From Pelagomonas calceolata (Eukaryota; Sar; Pelagophyceae; Pelagomonadales; Pelagomonadaceae): a DNA stretch of 64,000 nt. The DNA is taken from positions 2,480,001-2,544,000 of the forward strand of contig CAKKNE010000004.1 of the NCBI GenBank assembly GCA_918797485.1. Direction: 5' to 3'. The notes under the pieces were generated by a model. That model had not been told where the DNA came from. It worked only from the letters and a program-made list of their open reading frames with translations, and made no database searches. How positions within the stretch are numbered: the first letter of the stretch is position 1; each line of letters begins with the position of its first letter. Shown in pieces: positions 26,217-34,093 of this stretch. The translations under genes were made by a program, and so were the position numbers.

Positions 26217-28112
26217 TTACTCGAGGTCCTCCGCGAGCCCCCACCCCTCCGGCAGCGCGCCGCTCTCCGCCGCGGCGGCGAGGACCTTCGCGGCGCGCTT
26301 CGCCGGCACCTCGACAAACGCGGCTGAGCCCTCGTCGACGACGCGGACGCGGCCGAGCTTGCCCGAGCCCAGCGCCTTCAATGCTTTCACGACAGCACCT
26401 GGCGCTAACCCTCCAGACGACGCCGTCACTCTTAAAGTGCGGTCGCTCGCCTTGCCCGTTTCTCGTGAGCGGCGGCCTTGTACTTTGACATTTGCCAAAG
26501 CCGCCAGCGCCGCCGCCAACAACCGCTTCGCCTCATTATCAGAGAGGGCCGGCAAGTCGCCGAGGACCGCCGCCACAGTATCATCGTCTACTCGGTCGCA
26601 GGCGCCAAGAGCGCGCCGGATGGCCGCCTCCCGCACCTTTGACGGAGCCGGCGGCGGCTTCGACGGCCACAAATCGGGATAGTCTTCGGACAGCGCCTCA
26701 ACCATTGGAGCCTCGCCGGCCGTCGCGTCGAACGCGACGATGGAGGAGGCGCCCGCCTCGCCGCCGCGCGCCGCTCTTCCAAAACGGTGCGCGTAGAGAT
26801 CCGGATCTAAAACGCCCCGCCGACCCGCTTTCAAAGGCGCTCCCAGCTGCAGACACAAACCCACGTCCTCGATGTCCAAGCCTCGCGCAGCAACATCGGT
26901 CGCAACGAGAATGATTGATCTATCTTCACTCTGACGGGCTTCGCGGAAGACGCGCCTTCTCGCGGCCGCATCCAAATCACCGTGCAGTTCCAATATGATG
27001 GACGTCTGCGCGGGTAAAGATCTTCTCAGAATATCCGCTGTACTTTTACACGTCGCTATAGATCGACAGAAGACCACCGCATTACTTGAGCACCCCTGTA
27101 TTAGTTCGGACGCGACCTGGGGCCACTCGGCTTCTGGGGCTGCGATACTTTCGTGCTCCACAATTCTCCTCGACTGATTGATATCTACATCACCCGCATC
27201 GACGATCTCCATGGCGCCCCGCGCGAACTTCCTTACCTTGTTTGTGATGGTCGCCGACACCAATGCTAGCTGGTAGTCGTGGTCCATGCCGTCCAAAAAA
27301 CGCTTGACTTCCGGGACGTCCTCCTCATTGAGTAAAGCATCAGCTTCATCTAGCACAAAGGTCTCGAGGTTGTCGAACGATAATACGATTTCCTGGTCCA
27401 CGAACCGGCCGCGGCCCTGCCTTATGAGCTCCGCCAATCTCCCAGGCGTCGCTACAACAACATCCGCGCCACCACCTCTACGTAATGAAGAGATGCACCT
27501 ATGTAAAGGTACGCCGCCGATGGTCAACGCGCACTTCATGGCTGACGTGCCCTTGACCAATTCATCCCACTCCTTGGCGATTTGCGAGGATAACTCTCGA
27601 GACGGCGCCATGATCACTACTCGAGGTGAGGCGGGACCCCGTTTCGTGGGCATCTCGCGGGGCTTCTCCAGTAACCGCTGCGCGAGGGGTATCATATACG
27701 CGAGGGTCTTGCCCGTCGCCGTCGGCGAGCTGACGATCGCGTCGAGGCCGTTGACCAGAGGGCCCCAAGCTCTATCCTGGGCTGGCAGCGGCGTGTTTAT
27801 GTTGTGCGCCGCGAGATTATCGAGGACGGTCTCCGGCAGGCCCTCCCAGCAGGTCGCGGCGGCGGCTTTTTTTGTTTTTTCTTCGAGCTCGGCCTGGTAC
27901 CTTGCTTCCTCTTCAGCCTCAGCAGCCTCGTCGAGCTCAGCGGTTAGATCCTCTTCGATGCTATTACGCGCCTCCTCTACATCCTCGGCGGTGGCGTCGA
28001 GCTCGGCAATTAAATCATCTTCGATGCTCCTTTGACGCACGCATGTTCTACGGCTTGTGGGCGCGAGGAAGGCGTGCGCGCTGGCTGCCAGGAGCAGCCA
28101 GAGCACCCGCAT
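26217..28112 (-). CDS. Plastid-targeted DEAD-box RNA helicase
   Basis: 631 residues from the ATG at 28112. MRVLWLLLAASAHA|FLAPTSRR is a signal peptide followed by Phe at the cleavage site, the ASAFAP-type bipartite plastid leader of stramenopiles. An acidic region (about 30-80) precedes the helicase core. Motif I is PTATGKT, Ia is APSRELSSQ, then TPGR, II is DEAD, III is SAT, V is ATDVAARGLD and VI is HRFGRAAR. The C-terminus (RTLRVTASSGGLAPGAVVKALKALGSGKLGRVRVVDEGSAAFVEVP) resembles the RNA-binding domain of bacterial DbpA. A role in plastid rRNA or ribosome assembly is inferred from that similarity. Promoter shared with BET1. Confidence 0.9.
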   Translation of the reverse strand: MRVLWLLLAASAHAFLAPTSRRTCVRQRSIEDDLIAELDATAEDVEEARNSIEEDLTAELDEAAEAEEEARYQAELEEKTKKAAAATCWEGLPETVLDNLAAHNINTPLPAQDRAWGPLVNGLDAIVSSPTATGKTLAYMIPLAQRLLEKPREMPTKRGPASPRVVIMAPSRELSSQIAKEWDELVKGTSAMKCALTIGGVPLHRCISSLRRGGGADVVVATPGRLAELIRQGRGRFVDQEIVLSFDNLETFVLDEADALLNEEDVPEVKRFLDGMDHDYQLALVSATITNKVRKFARGAMEIVDAGDVDINQSRRIVEHESIAAPEAEWPQVASELIQGCSSNAVVFCRSIATCKSTADILRRSLPAQTSIILELHGDLDAAARRRVFREARQSEDRSIILVATDVAARGLDIEDVGLCLQLGAPLKAGRRGVLDPDLYAHRFGRAARGGEAGASSIVAFDATAGEAPMVEALSEDYPDLWPSKPPPAPSKVREAAIRRALGACDRVDDDTVAAVLGDLPALSDNEAKRLLAAALAALANVKVQGRRSRETGKASDRTLRVTASSGGLAPGAVVKALKALGSGKLGRVRVVDEGSAAFVEVPAKRAAKVLAAAAESGALPEGWGLAEDLE

Positions 28113-28222
28113 GGCGGTGCACTTGTCCGGCACCTGCAGCGCACTGTCACTGCGGCCTAATGCTTACGTTTGCAAGCCGAGGTCCGCTGGGGACGCCGCG
28201 AGCTGTGCTTCGCCGCGTGCTT

Positions 28223-28246
28223 GCTAGTGTCTTACAGGCCGCTAGC
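28223..28246 (+). promoter_or_regulatory. Palindromic upstream element, copy 10
   Basis: GCTAGTGTCTTACAG and GCCGCTAGC arms, identical to the copies at 61869 and 63591. It points toward BET1, whose start is 246 bp away. Confidence 0.6.
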
Positions 28247-28256
28247 CCGCCGCGTT

Positions 28257-28280
28257 AGCTAGCGTCATCGACACACTAGG
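28257..28280 (-). promoter_or_regulatory. Palindromic upstream element, copy 11
   Basis: On the minus strand CTAGTGTGTCGATG then ACGCTAGC. It points toward the DEAD-box gene, 144 bp away. With copy 10 it makes a back-to-back pair in the divergent promoter, one for each gene. Confidence 0.6.
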
Positions 28281-28492
28281 AAGCAAAAAAACGTGCTTTG
28301 CGGGGTTGGTGGCTTTTTACCGCCCGCTTGAATCAACAGGAGCCAAATTCTTCGTTAAGCTGCCGCTGTGATCACACTCTCGTCGATCTGCGGCATTGAT
28401 AGGCGCAGTTAGCGCGCACGAGGATCTACGCGACCAGCGCGCCGGGCAGCGCGAAACCAATAGCCACAAAACAAGCGGCCCGCCGCTACTAA

Positions 28493-28861
28493 ATGCAGCG
28501 GGGCCGCGGCGCGGGCATGTCCTACCGCGGGAATGGCCAGACGGCGCGCGACAAGGCCAACGCGAGCGACGTCGAGCTCGGATTAAGGGAGAACAGCGCC
28601 CACTTGGATGCGTTGAGTGACAAGGTCTCGCTGCTCAAGGGCCTGACGCAGGAGATCGAGGGCGAGGTCGCCGGCCAGAACCGGTTTCTAGATACCATGG
28701 GCGGAGGCCTCGGGAACGCGGGCTCGGCGCTGGACTCGACGATGGCAGCATTGGAGCGCATGAGCTCCCAGGGCGGCGCGCGGTTTGGGTTGTGCGTCGC
28801 GGGCGCCGTCGTCGTCTTCTTCTTCTGCCTGCGCTACGCGGTGCTGACGGCGCGGGGGTAA
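28493..28861 (+). CDS. BET1: BET1-like Qc-SNARE
   Basis: 122 residues from the ATG at 28493. One SNARE motif (about residues 30-92: LRENSAHLDALSDKVSLLKGLTQEIEGEVAGQNRFLDTMGGGLGNAGSALDSTMAALERM) has the zero-layer Gln in 'GQNRFLD'. A C-terminal membrane anchor follows (FGLCVAGAVVVFFFCLRYAVL) with a 5-residue luminal tail. Layout and length match Bet1, the Qc-SNARE of ER-to-Golgi vesicle fusion. It is tail-anchored with the SNARE domain in the cytosol. Confidence 0.92.
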   Translation: MQRGRGAGMSYRGNGQTARDKANASDVELGLRENSAHLDALSDKVSLLKGLTQEIEGEVAGQNRFLDTMGGGLGNAGSALDSTMAALERMSSQGGARFGLCVAGAVVVFFFCLRYAVLTARG

Positions 28862-28958
28862 GGGATTGGTGTTGAACTCTGTGTCTGCGGTGGGTCCGGG
28901 GAGCGGCTCCGGGCGAGCCTTCGCTGCGCCGGCAGCCAACGCGTGCGTGGCTGTCATC

Positions 28959-28981
28959 GCTAGTGTCTCTATGCTACGCTA
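28959..28981 (+). promoter_or_regulatory. Palindromic upstream element, copy 12
   Basis: GCTAGTGTCTCTATG then CTACGCTA, 186 bp upstream of the SLC35B-like gene, co-oriented. The final G of the right arm is lost. Nothing else is seen in spacer 28862-29167. Confidence 0.5.
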
Positions 28982-29167
28982 AGGGCCTAATTTTTCGATT
29001 TTTGACATTTGACAACTAGTGCAAACTGCTGGGTAGCCTGTGGGTGCACAAGACGCGCCATCAATACGGCAACTGGTGCAGCGTGCTGCGTTTTGCATCT
29101 TTGCGGCAGTAAAGAGCAGCTATCTCCACAGCTTTGGCTGCCTCAAAACGCCGACGCAGCGCAACCT

Positions 29168-30271
29168 ATGCAACCCGCGCGCATGCGGTCGCCGCGGAAC
29201 ACGGAGGAGGAGGAGGTCTTCCTCGAAAAAGCCGCCGCCGGGCCCAAGGACCACGTGATGCTCGCGCCCACGAAAGCAGCCGAGCTGATAAAGGGAGCGC
29301 TCTTCTTCGTGGTCTTCTTCGCGGCGAGCTGCGGCTTCACCGCCTCCCAGGAACTCATCGTGTCGACGCCGGGCTTTAAACCCTTGCATAGAGGGTTCCT
29401 GACGCTGTGTCACTCGGCGTCCTACTGCTGTTTTGCGGGCTTGGAGCTGTTCCGGGACGGCTGGTCGCCCGCAAAACGCACGACGCCATTGCGAGATTAC
29501 GCCATCGTGGCCGTCTTTTGCTTCCTGAGCGTTTTCCTGGCGAATGCCTCGCTGGGATACATCCAGTACAGTACGCGTGTTATGGTGAAATGTCTGAAAC
29601 CCTTGCCGACGATGGCGCTGTCCAGGATCATGTTAGGAAGAGAGCGCGCCGCTTATGGGGTCTGGGAATATGTGGGAGCGCTGGTGCTTGGATTAGGCTT
29701 GGCCACGGCGACGCTCGACGGGGCCGATTTTGCTGGAGGCGAAGCATCACCCAGATTGGTGCTCGGGGCTTCTCTTGCTGGATTGGCCATCCTCGCCGAC
29801 TCGTTTGTCTCAACTTTCGAGCAGTGCACTATATTTGCAAGGGAAACGCGGCCGCCTCCAGCTGAATTAGTATTGTACACGTACGCGATGGCCGCGTTCC
29901 AATCCTTCCTGGTCTTCGTGTCGAGTGACGAGCCGCAGCACGCCTATACGTTCTTCTCGGCGAATCCTACTTTATTAGCAAAAATGTTTTGTTCCGAAAT
30001 TTTTGGCTATGCCTCCATCAGCATGGTCGTGCGGCTCGTCGCGCACTACGGGGCCACCAATGCCGAAGTCGCGAAGACCGCTAGGAAGGGCGTCGTGCTG
30101 TTCTTTTCGCTGGTCGTCATCGAGGGCAAGGCGATCAAAGGCGCCCAGGTCCGGGGCGCGCTCGTGTTCCTGGCGGGCACGGCGGTTTTTGTGGAGGCGA
30201 AGCGGCGGCGGAAGGCGCGGTCGTCGCGGCCACGGCTCTACCAGCAGGTGTCTACCGAGGGGCTTGTGTAA
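29168..30271 (+). CDS. SLC35B-like nucleotide-sugar/PAPS transporter
   Basis: 367 residues from the ATG at 29168. About ten membrane segments are visible from residue 45 (IKGALFFVVFFAASCGFTASQELI) to 350 (GALVFLAGTAVFVEA). Conserved-type segments such as 'LGYIQYSTRVMVKCLKPLPTMALSRIMLGR', 'STFEQCTIF' and the closing 'VAKTARKGVVLFFSLVVI' match the SLC35B2/B3 (PAPS) branch of the drug/metabolite transporter superfamily. The tail is Arg/Lys-rich and cytosolic. Import of PAPS or a nucleotide-sugar into the Golgi is inferred; the exact substrate cannot be fixed. Confidence 0.82.
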   Translation: MQPARMRSPRNTEEEEVFLEKAAAGPKDHVMLAPTKAAELIKGALFFVVFFAASCGFTASQELIVSTPGFKPLHRGFLTLCHSASYCCFAGLELFRDGWSPAKRTTPLRDYAIVAVFCFLSVFLANASLGYIQYSTRVMVKCLKPLPTMALSRIMLGRERAAYGVWEYVGALVLGLGLATATLDGADFAGGEASPRLVLGASLAGLAILADSFVSTFEQCTIFARETRPPPAELVLYTYAMAAFQSFLVFVSSDEPQHAYTFFSANPTLLAKMFCSEIFGYASISMVVRLVAHYGATNAEVAKTARKGVVLFFSLVVIEGKAIKGAQVRGALVFLAGTAVFVEAKRRRKARSSRPRLYQQVSTEGLV

Positions 30272-30311
30272 TTTTCTCGTCGTTTACTCCTGGTCTGCGC
30301 GATATCCGAGA

Positions 30312-30335
30312 GCTAGTATGTCTATACGACGCTAG
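30312..30335 (+). promoter_or_regulatory. Palindromic upstream element, copy 13
   Basis: GCTAGTATGTCTATACGA then CGCTAG, 178 bp upstream of the carrier-like gene and co-oriented. Confidence 0.5.
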
Positions 30336-30513
30336 TCGACGCTGCAGTTGACAAGAACGCTTTCCCGCTGTGGGCCTGGTTTTTTTTTGTACCGATTCTG
30401 GGTGCATCGTCATATTAATCAATCTGAACTGCACCGCCGGTGCTTTGAGCATCAATTCCCTGCCACACACTGAGATGACATTTTGCTGCCACTGACTGTC
30501 CGACGCTGATGAC

Positions 30514-30984
30514 ATGTTTTGTGCAGACTGGGCACTGATGTTTGGCTTCTGCGGCGCATCACTGCGCCAACTACGCGCTGCTGGGTTCTCCGACGACGCA
30601 TTGCTGCGGTCGCCGGCACCAGCCGTTCTCGGCGCCGTGAGCGGCACGTTCGCAGCACTGGTTCTCTATCCTCTGGACTTCGTGAGGCAGACGGCGACGG
30701 CGGCGACGGGCACAGCCGGCCGACCCGTGTTCGCGTGGAGTTCCATACCCTTCGGCGCGTGCGCGTTCGGGCTCTTCCTGCGGCCCGGCGGCGCCGACGC
30801 GCCTTTGAGTGACCGCGCGGCCCGCGCGCTGGGCGCCTCGGCCGTTGCGCTCGCCGCCGAACTTCCGCTCGACCGCGCGAAGATCGCGCTCGCAGGAGGC
30901 CTGAGGAATGCGGCCCTCGTGACGACGTTCCGCTGGCCCCTGAGCGCCGCGCTCCTGCTCGCGTTCGAGACTGTTGTGAGATAA
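30514..30984 (+). CDS. Short mitochondrial-carrier-like membrane protein
   Basis: 156 residues, ATG at 30514. 'ALVLYPLDFVRQTATAATG...' contains the mitochondrial carrier signature PxDxxR at the end of a membrane helix. A second weaker instance is 'ELPLDRAKIAL'. Several hydrophobic helices are present (APAVLGAVSGTFAALVLYP, GASAVALAAELP, WPLSAALLLAFETVV). The usual carrier has three 100-residue repeats; here only about one and a half are present, so it is either a reduced carrier or a decayed one. Its stop is 11 bp from the convergent gene. Confidence 0.55.
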   Translation: MFCADWALMFGFCGASLRQLRAAGFSDDALLRSPAPAVLGAVSGTFAALVLYPLDFVRQTATAATGTAGRPVFAWSSIPFGACAFGLFLRPGGADAPLSDRAARALGASAVALAAELPLDRAKIALAGGLRNAALVTTFRWPLSAALLLAFETVVR

Positions 30985-30995
30985 AATGTACATAG

Positions 30996-31430
30996 TTAGA
31001 GCTTGCCAGTGAAGAGCACCCGCGTCTCCCAGACCGCGACCAGCGCTTCCGCCGCCGACGCGTCGTCGACGCCGTTCGCCACGCGCGACGCGTTGAGGAG
31101 GCGTTCGAGGGGAGGCATCCAGCGGCAGCCGCCGCAGCGGTGCAGGACGTAGGTCGACGCATTATACGCGCCGCCCGGCGAGCTCTCCTCGGCGATCACG
31201 GAGACACGTTCTTCCCTCCCCAATACTCGGATGAATTCCCGCTGATCGCTTCGGTGATTCGCGCCGGCCCACCACCGCTTCAGGAGGAGCCGCGCCGGCG
31301 CACAGCTTACCAGAGCGAGTGCGCCCGTCGTCGCCCAGCGCGCGTGGCCGAGGGCCTTCGCCTTTTTCCAGCCCCAATGCGTGTTGTTCCATGACGCCGC
31401 TGCACTACGCCGCGCGCGGTGGACGCACAT
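30996..31430 (-). CDS. Hypothetical single-pass membrane protein
   Basis: 144 residues from the ATG at 31430. The N-terminus is basic, then a hydrophobic segment (ATTGALALVSCAPARLLL), then a soluble C-terminal part with CGGC (YVLHRCGGCRWMPPLERLLNASRVANGVDDASAAEALVAVWETRVLFTGKL). The layout resembles small mitochondrial inner-membrane proteins, but no family is recognised. It overlaps an ankyrin-like frame on the other strand, so one of the two may be non-functional. Confidence 0.45.
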   Translation of the reverse strand: MCVHRARRSAAASWNNTHWGWKKAKALGHARWATTGALALVSCAPARLLLKRWWAGANHRSDQREFIRVLGREERVSVIAEESSPGGAYNASTYVLHRCGGCRWMPPLERLLNASRVANGVDDASAAEALVAVWETRVLFTGKL

Positions 31431-31675
31431 GGGATTATGAGGATTCTGGGGGCGAGTTGAAACGAATATGTAAGGTCTGTGCATCCAATGAGGCATCGGC
31501 AAAAATGGTGTCGCTCCTCGTGGCACACGGTGCCGACGTATCGTCGTGCGCCGTCGGGCCGTGGCGAAAGATTCCCTCCTCGCACGCCTTGTGCGCCTGC
31601 CGAACAGTACCGTCTGGCACGTCCTCACGTACTGGCGAGGAGATAGGCTGCCTGCAGTGTAGTCGGGGTGAGTAA
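31391..31675 (+). pseudogene. Lone ankyrin-repeat fragment
   Basis: The plus-strand frame begins MTPLHYAARGGR and later reads SAKMVSLLVAHGADVS, which together make one canonical ankyrin repeat split by about 25 inserted residues. The rest (CAVGPWRKIPSSHALCACRTVPSG...) is unlike ankyrin. It overlaps the 5' end of the gene on the minus strand by 40 bp. It is probably a remnant; if the 25-residue insert is an in-frame intron, a tiny gene is possible. Confidence 0.4.
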
Positions 31676-31740
31676 GTCAATGCAGGTGACGGGTATTCCT
31701 CAGGCTTGGATCACACAAGAAAAGCTACATACAAAGGTGC

Positions 31741-32769
31741 TTATTCGGCGCGGACCCACTCGTTCCCGTCATGGACGTAGCCAGCATTCTCCTCAAGGTT
31801 GGCCGTGGCGATGCGGAGGAGCTCGAGCCGCGCGTCGATACCGGCGACGTCGTCGCCCGCCTTTTGATCGGCGACGCCGCGGAGCATCTCGCCGATCGTA
31901 GTTGCGCAGCGGTAGAGAACACACAAATTCTCCCGATAGTCGTCGCTCATCGACCGAAGGAAGGACAGGGTGGTGACCCAAGGCGCATTCCGGTCATACC
32001 CGGGCTGGCCCTCTTGCAGCATGCGCTGGGGATGCTGGCGAACGGCGGAGTCAATATCAAAAGCTAAGCGAGACAAGTCTATCGCCTGGTTGATCTGGGT
32101 TCGCCGGTACTCGACAGTCGACGCTCGGAACCATTGCGATGTGAGGATCGTGCGGACCGCGGAGACGTGCAGGTGGCTAGCGGCCGGCGGCAGCGCACCA
32201 CGCACATAACCACCATCGGCGCCCTCCGAGAGGGGCCTGGACTGCGACGCTAGGACCGACGCGACGAATAACCCGCGCGCAGCATCCCGTTCTGGCGCGA
32301 GATCAGGGGTCAGGAGTTCGGCGGGCCGGAGGGCGAGTCCCAGCGCCGTATCGAAGTCCTCGAAGGCGGCACCGCCCTGCTCAACCTCTTTGCACGCCCT
32401 ATCGAACTGGCCGGTTTGGACGTAGTGCTGGAGCATCGTGTTGAAGGTGCCTTCGCGTAGCCTGACCGAGCGCAGCTTCGTCTGGACACAGCTCAAGTAT
32501 GTGCGACGCCAGCACGTCGAGAAACGACACTCCTCGCCCTGCCATATTTTGGCGGACCGCGCCACGCTTAGGGTCCGGGATTGGGTCGACGAGAGAAAGG
32601 GGAAGCGGCGCTGGAACTCCGGCCGCCAGCGCAGCGTGTCGACCTCCGCGTCGCTCGCGCAGCGGAGCGCGGTCTTCGATGCGCTTGCGAACGAGCAGAA
32701 GGAGGCCAGCTCCACGACATCGTGCTGTAGCGCGCAGCGCCACGCTTTCTCCAGGTCGGCGCTCGCCAT
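31741..32769 (-). CDS. Hypothetical helical protein, F-box-like N-terminus
   Basis: 342 residues, ATG at 32769. The N-terminal segment (LEKAWRCALQHDVVELASFCSFASASKTALRCASDAEVDTLRWRPEFQRRFPF) has the hydrophobic pattern of an F-box, though the core Leu-Pro is lost. The remainder is predicted helical with no recognised repeats. No signal peptide or membrane segment is seen. If the F-box reading is right it would bind Skp1 as an SCF substrate receptor; this is tentative. Divergent from the Cys-rich gene at 33092. Confidence 0.55.
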   Translation of the reverse strand: MASADLEKAWRCALQHDVVELASFCSFASASKTALRCASDAEVDTLRWRPEFQRRFPFLSSTQSRTLSVARSAKIWQGEECRFSTCWRRTYLSCVQTKLRSVRLREGTFNTMLQHYVQTGQFDRACKEVEQGGAAFEDFDTALGLALRPAELLTPDLAPERDAARGLFVASVLASQSRPLSEGADGGYVRGALPPAASHLHVSAVRTILTSQWFRASTVEYRRTQINQAIDLSRLAFDIDSAVRQHPQRMLQEGQPGYDRNAPWVTTLSFLRSMSDDYRENLCVLYRCATTIGEMLRGVADQKAGDDVAGIDARLELLRIATANLEENAGYVHDGNEWVRAE

Positions 32770-32928
32770 CGCAGCGCAGGCACAAGGCTACTCCCAGGGT
32801 GTAGCCTGTAAAGCGACGCTGTCAGCAGCCTGCCGCCGCAGCGCTAGGGATGCGAATGGATCACAAATGTAGATTAACGTCGCAAATCAAGCCGGTCGCG
32901 CGTTTTTTGCCCTCGGCCAAGAGTGTAT

Positions 32929-32952
32929 GCTAGTGTCTTACGGTGCGCTAGC
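32929..32952 (+). promoter_or_regulatory. Palindromic upstream element, copy 14
   Basis: GCTAGTGTCTTACGG then GCGCTAGC, 139 bp upstream of the Cys-rich gene, co-oriented. Only signal seen in the 322-bp divergent spacer 32770-33091. Confidence 0.55.
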
Positions 32953-33091
32953 TCTATGACCGACTCGCGACGTGGCCAGGACTGCGGGTTTCTATGTCGC
33001 CATTGCGACGTGGCAAGGACTGCAGTGACGTCGCCGCAGACGCCTAGACGCTGCCCGAAAGCTCGCGAACGCAGCCCGGAGAGCCCGGCGC

Positions 33092-33931
33092 ATGGACATG
33101 GCCCGCGTCCTGCCGGCCGAGGCTGGCCCTACGCCCAGCGCCGCCGATCTGGAGGCCTACGACGCAATACTGGGCAATGCTGCTCGGTTAACGTTCCGGA
33201 TGGTGCAACACGTCCACCAGGGAAAAGTCACGACGTTTCGCGTCGACGCGGACGGTACGAAGGACGCGTTCTCCATTCTCGTCAACCACGACCGCGCGCG
33301 GCCCGGGGAAAACCTGGCCAACAACGAGCCGTTCGGCGCCTTCGTCGCGGACGTCGTACTAGGAGACGGGTCCGACAACCGCGTCGTGCAGACCATCACG
33401 TGCTCGGGCCAGATGGACTGGAAGGAATTTATGTACAATAAGAAGTCCTGCCCCCCGGTCCAATCGATGGACCGCGGCGACCAGCTCACGCTTACGAGCG
33501 GCTCCCCGGGCGGCGCGACAGGCGCGTGTGGGTGTCCCAAGTGTGACAAGGAGATCGAGTACAAGGTCGAGCGGTCGAGCGGCGCGTCCACCCGGCTCTT
33601 CGCGTCGAAGGAGCGGAACGAGGCGCAGTGCCGGCGCGCGTGGTGCGATTGTCTTTGTTGGATCACGTTCTTTGGTCCGATCTGCTTGAGCGTGTGCTGC
33701 GCGCACCCCGACTGGCACTACGAGCTCCAGGACGCGTCGAACGCGCCTCTGGGGGGCGCGTCCTTCACGCACAAGCAGTTCACGTGCTGCTACAACGAAT
33801 GCTGCGCGAAAAACCAGCCGCATAAGTCCTTCGCAGACCTCGGATCCGCGCCGCTCGCGGCGCGCCGGGACCTCGTCGCCAGCGTCGCCATGAGAATCGG
33901 CAGCATCCTCGCGACGCCGGCAACGGGGTAA
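33092..33931 (+). CDS. Cysteine-rich protein of unknown function
   Basis: 279 residues from the ATG at 33092. A first half without special features (about 20-150) is followed by GACGCPKCDKEIEYKVE and a Cys-rich hydrophobic stretch 'CRRAWCDCLCWITFFGPICLSVCCAHPDWHYELQD', then 'KQFTCCYNECCAKN'. The arrangement of two related beta-rich halves around a Cys cluster is reminiscent of phospholipid-scramblase-type proteins, but no diagnostic motif is clear. The cysteines could be palmitoylated or bind metal. I leave the function open. Confidence 0.65.
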   Translation: MDMARVLPAEAGPTPSAADLEAYDAILGNAARLTFRMVQHVHQGKVTTFRVDADGTKDAFSILVNHDRARPGENLANNEPFGAFVADVVLGDGSDNRVVQTITCSGQMDWKEFMYNKKSCPPVQSMDRGDQLTLTSGSPGGATGACGCPKCDKEIEYKVERSSGASTRLFASKERNEAQCRRAWCDCLCWITFFGPICLSVCCAHPDWHYELQDASNAPLGGASFTHKQFTCCYNECCAKNQPHKSFADLGSAPLAARRDLVASVAMRIGSILATPATG

Positions 33932-33965
33932 TCGCTTCGCTCGCACGCAACAATTCGCTCGCGCA

Positions 33966-34000
33966 TAACATATCCCGTCGATGGGATACGGGATATGTTA
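33966..34000. other. 13-bp perfect hairpin between convergent genes
   Basis: TAACATATCCCGT (33966-33978) and ACGGGATATGTTA (33988-34000) are exact inverted copies around a 9-nt loop that itself contains GGGAT. ATCCC can therefore pair with either of two GGGAT words. It lies in the 162-bp spacer between two convergent 3' ends. Confidence 0.7.
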
Positions 34001-34093
34001 CGCATCTACGAAGTAAACTTAATTTTAATCCAAGAGAATACATGCCGAGGTTCACGACGGGTGTTCCTCACGCTCGAAACACACAAAAAAAGC

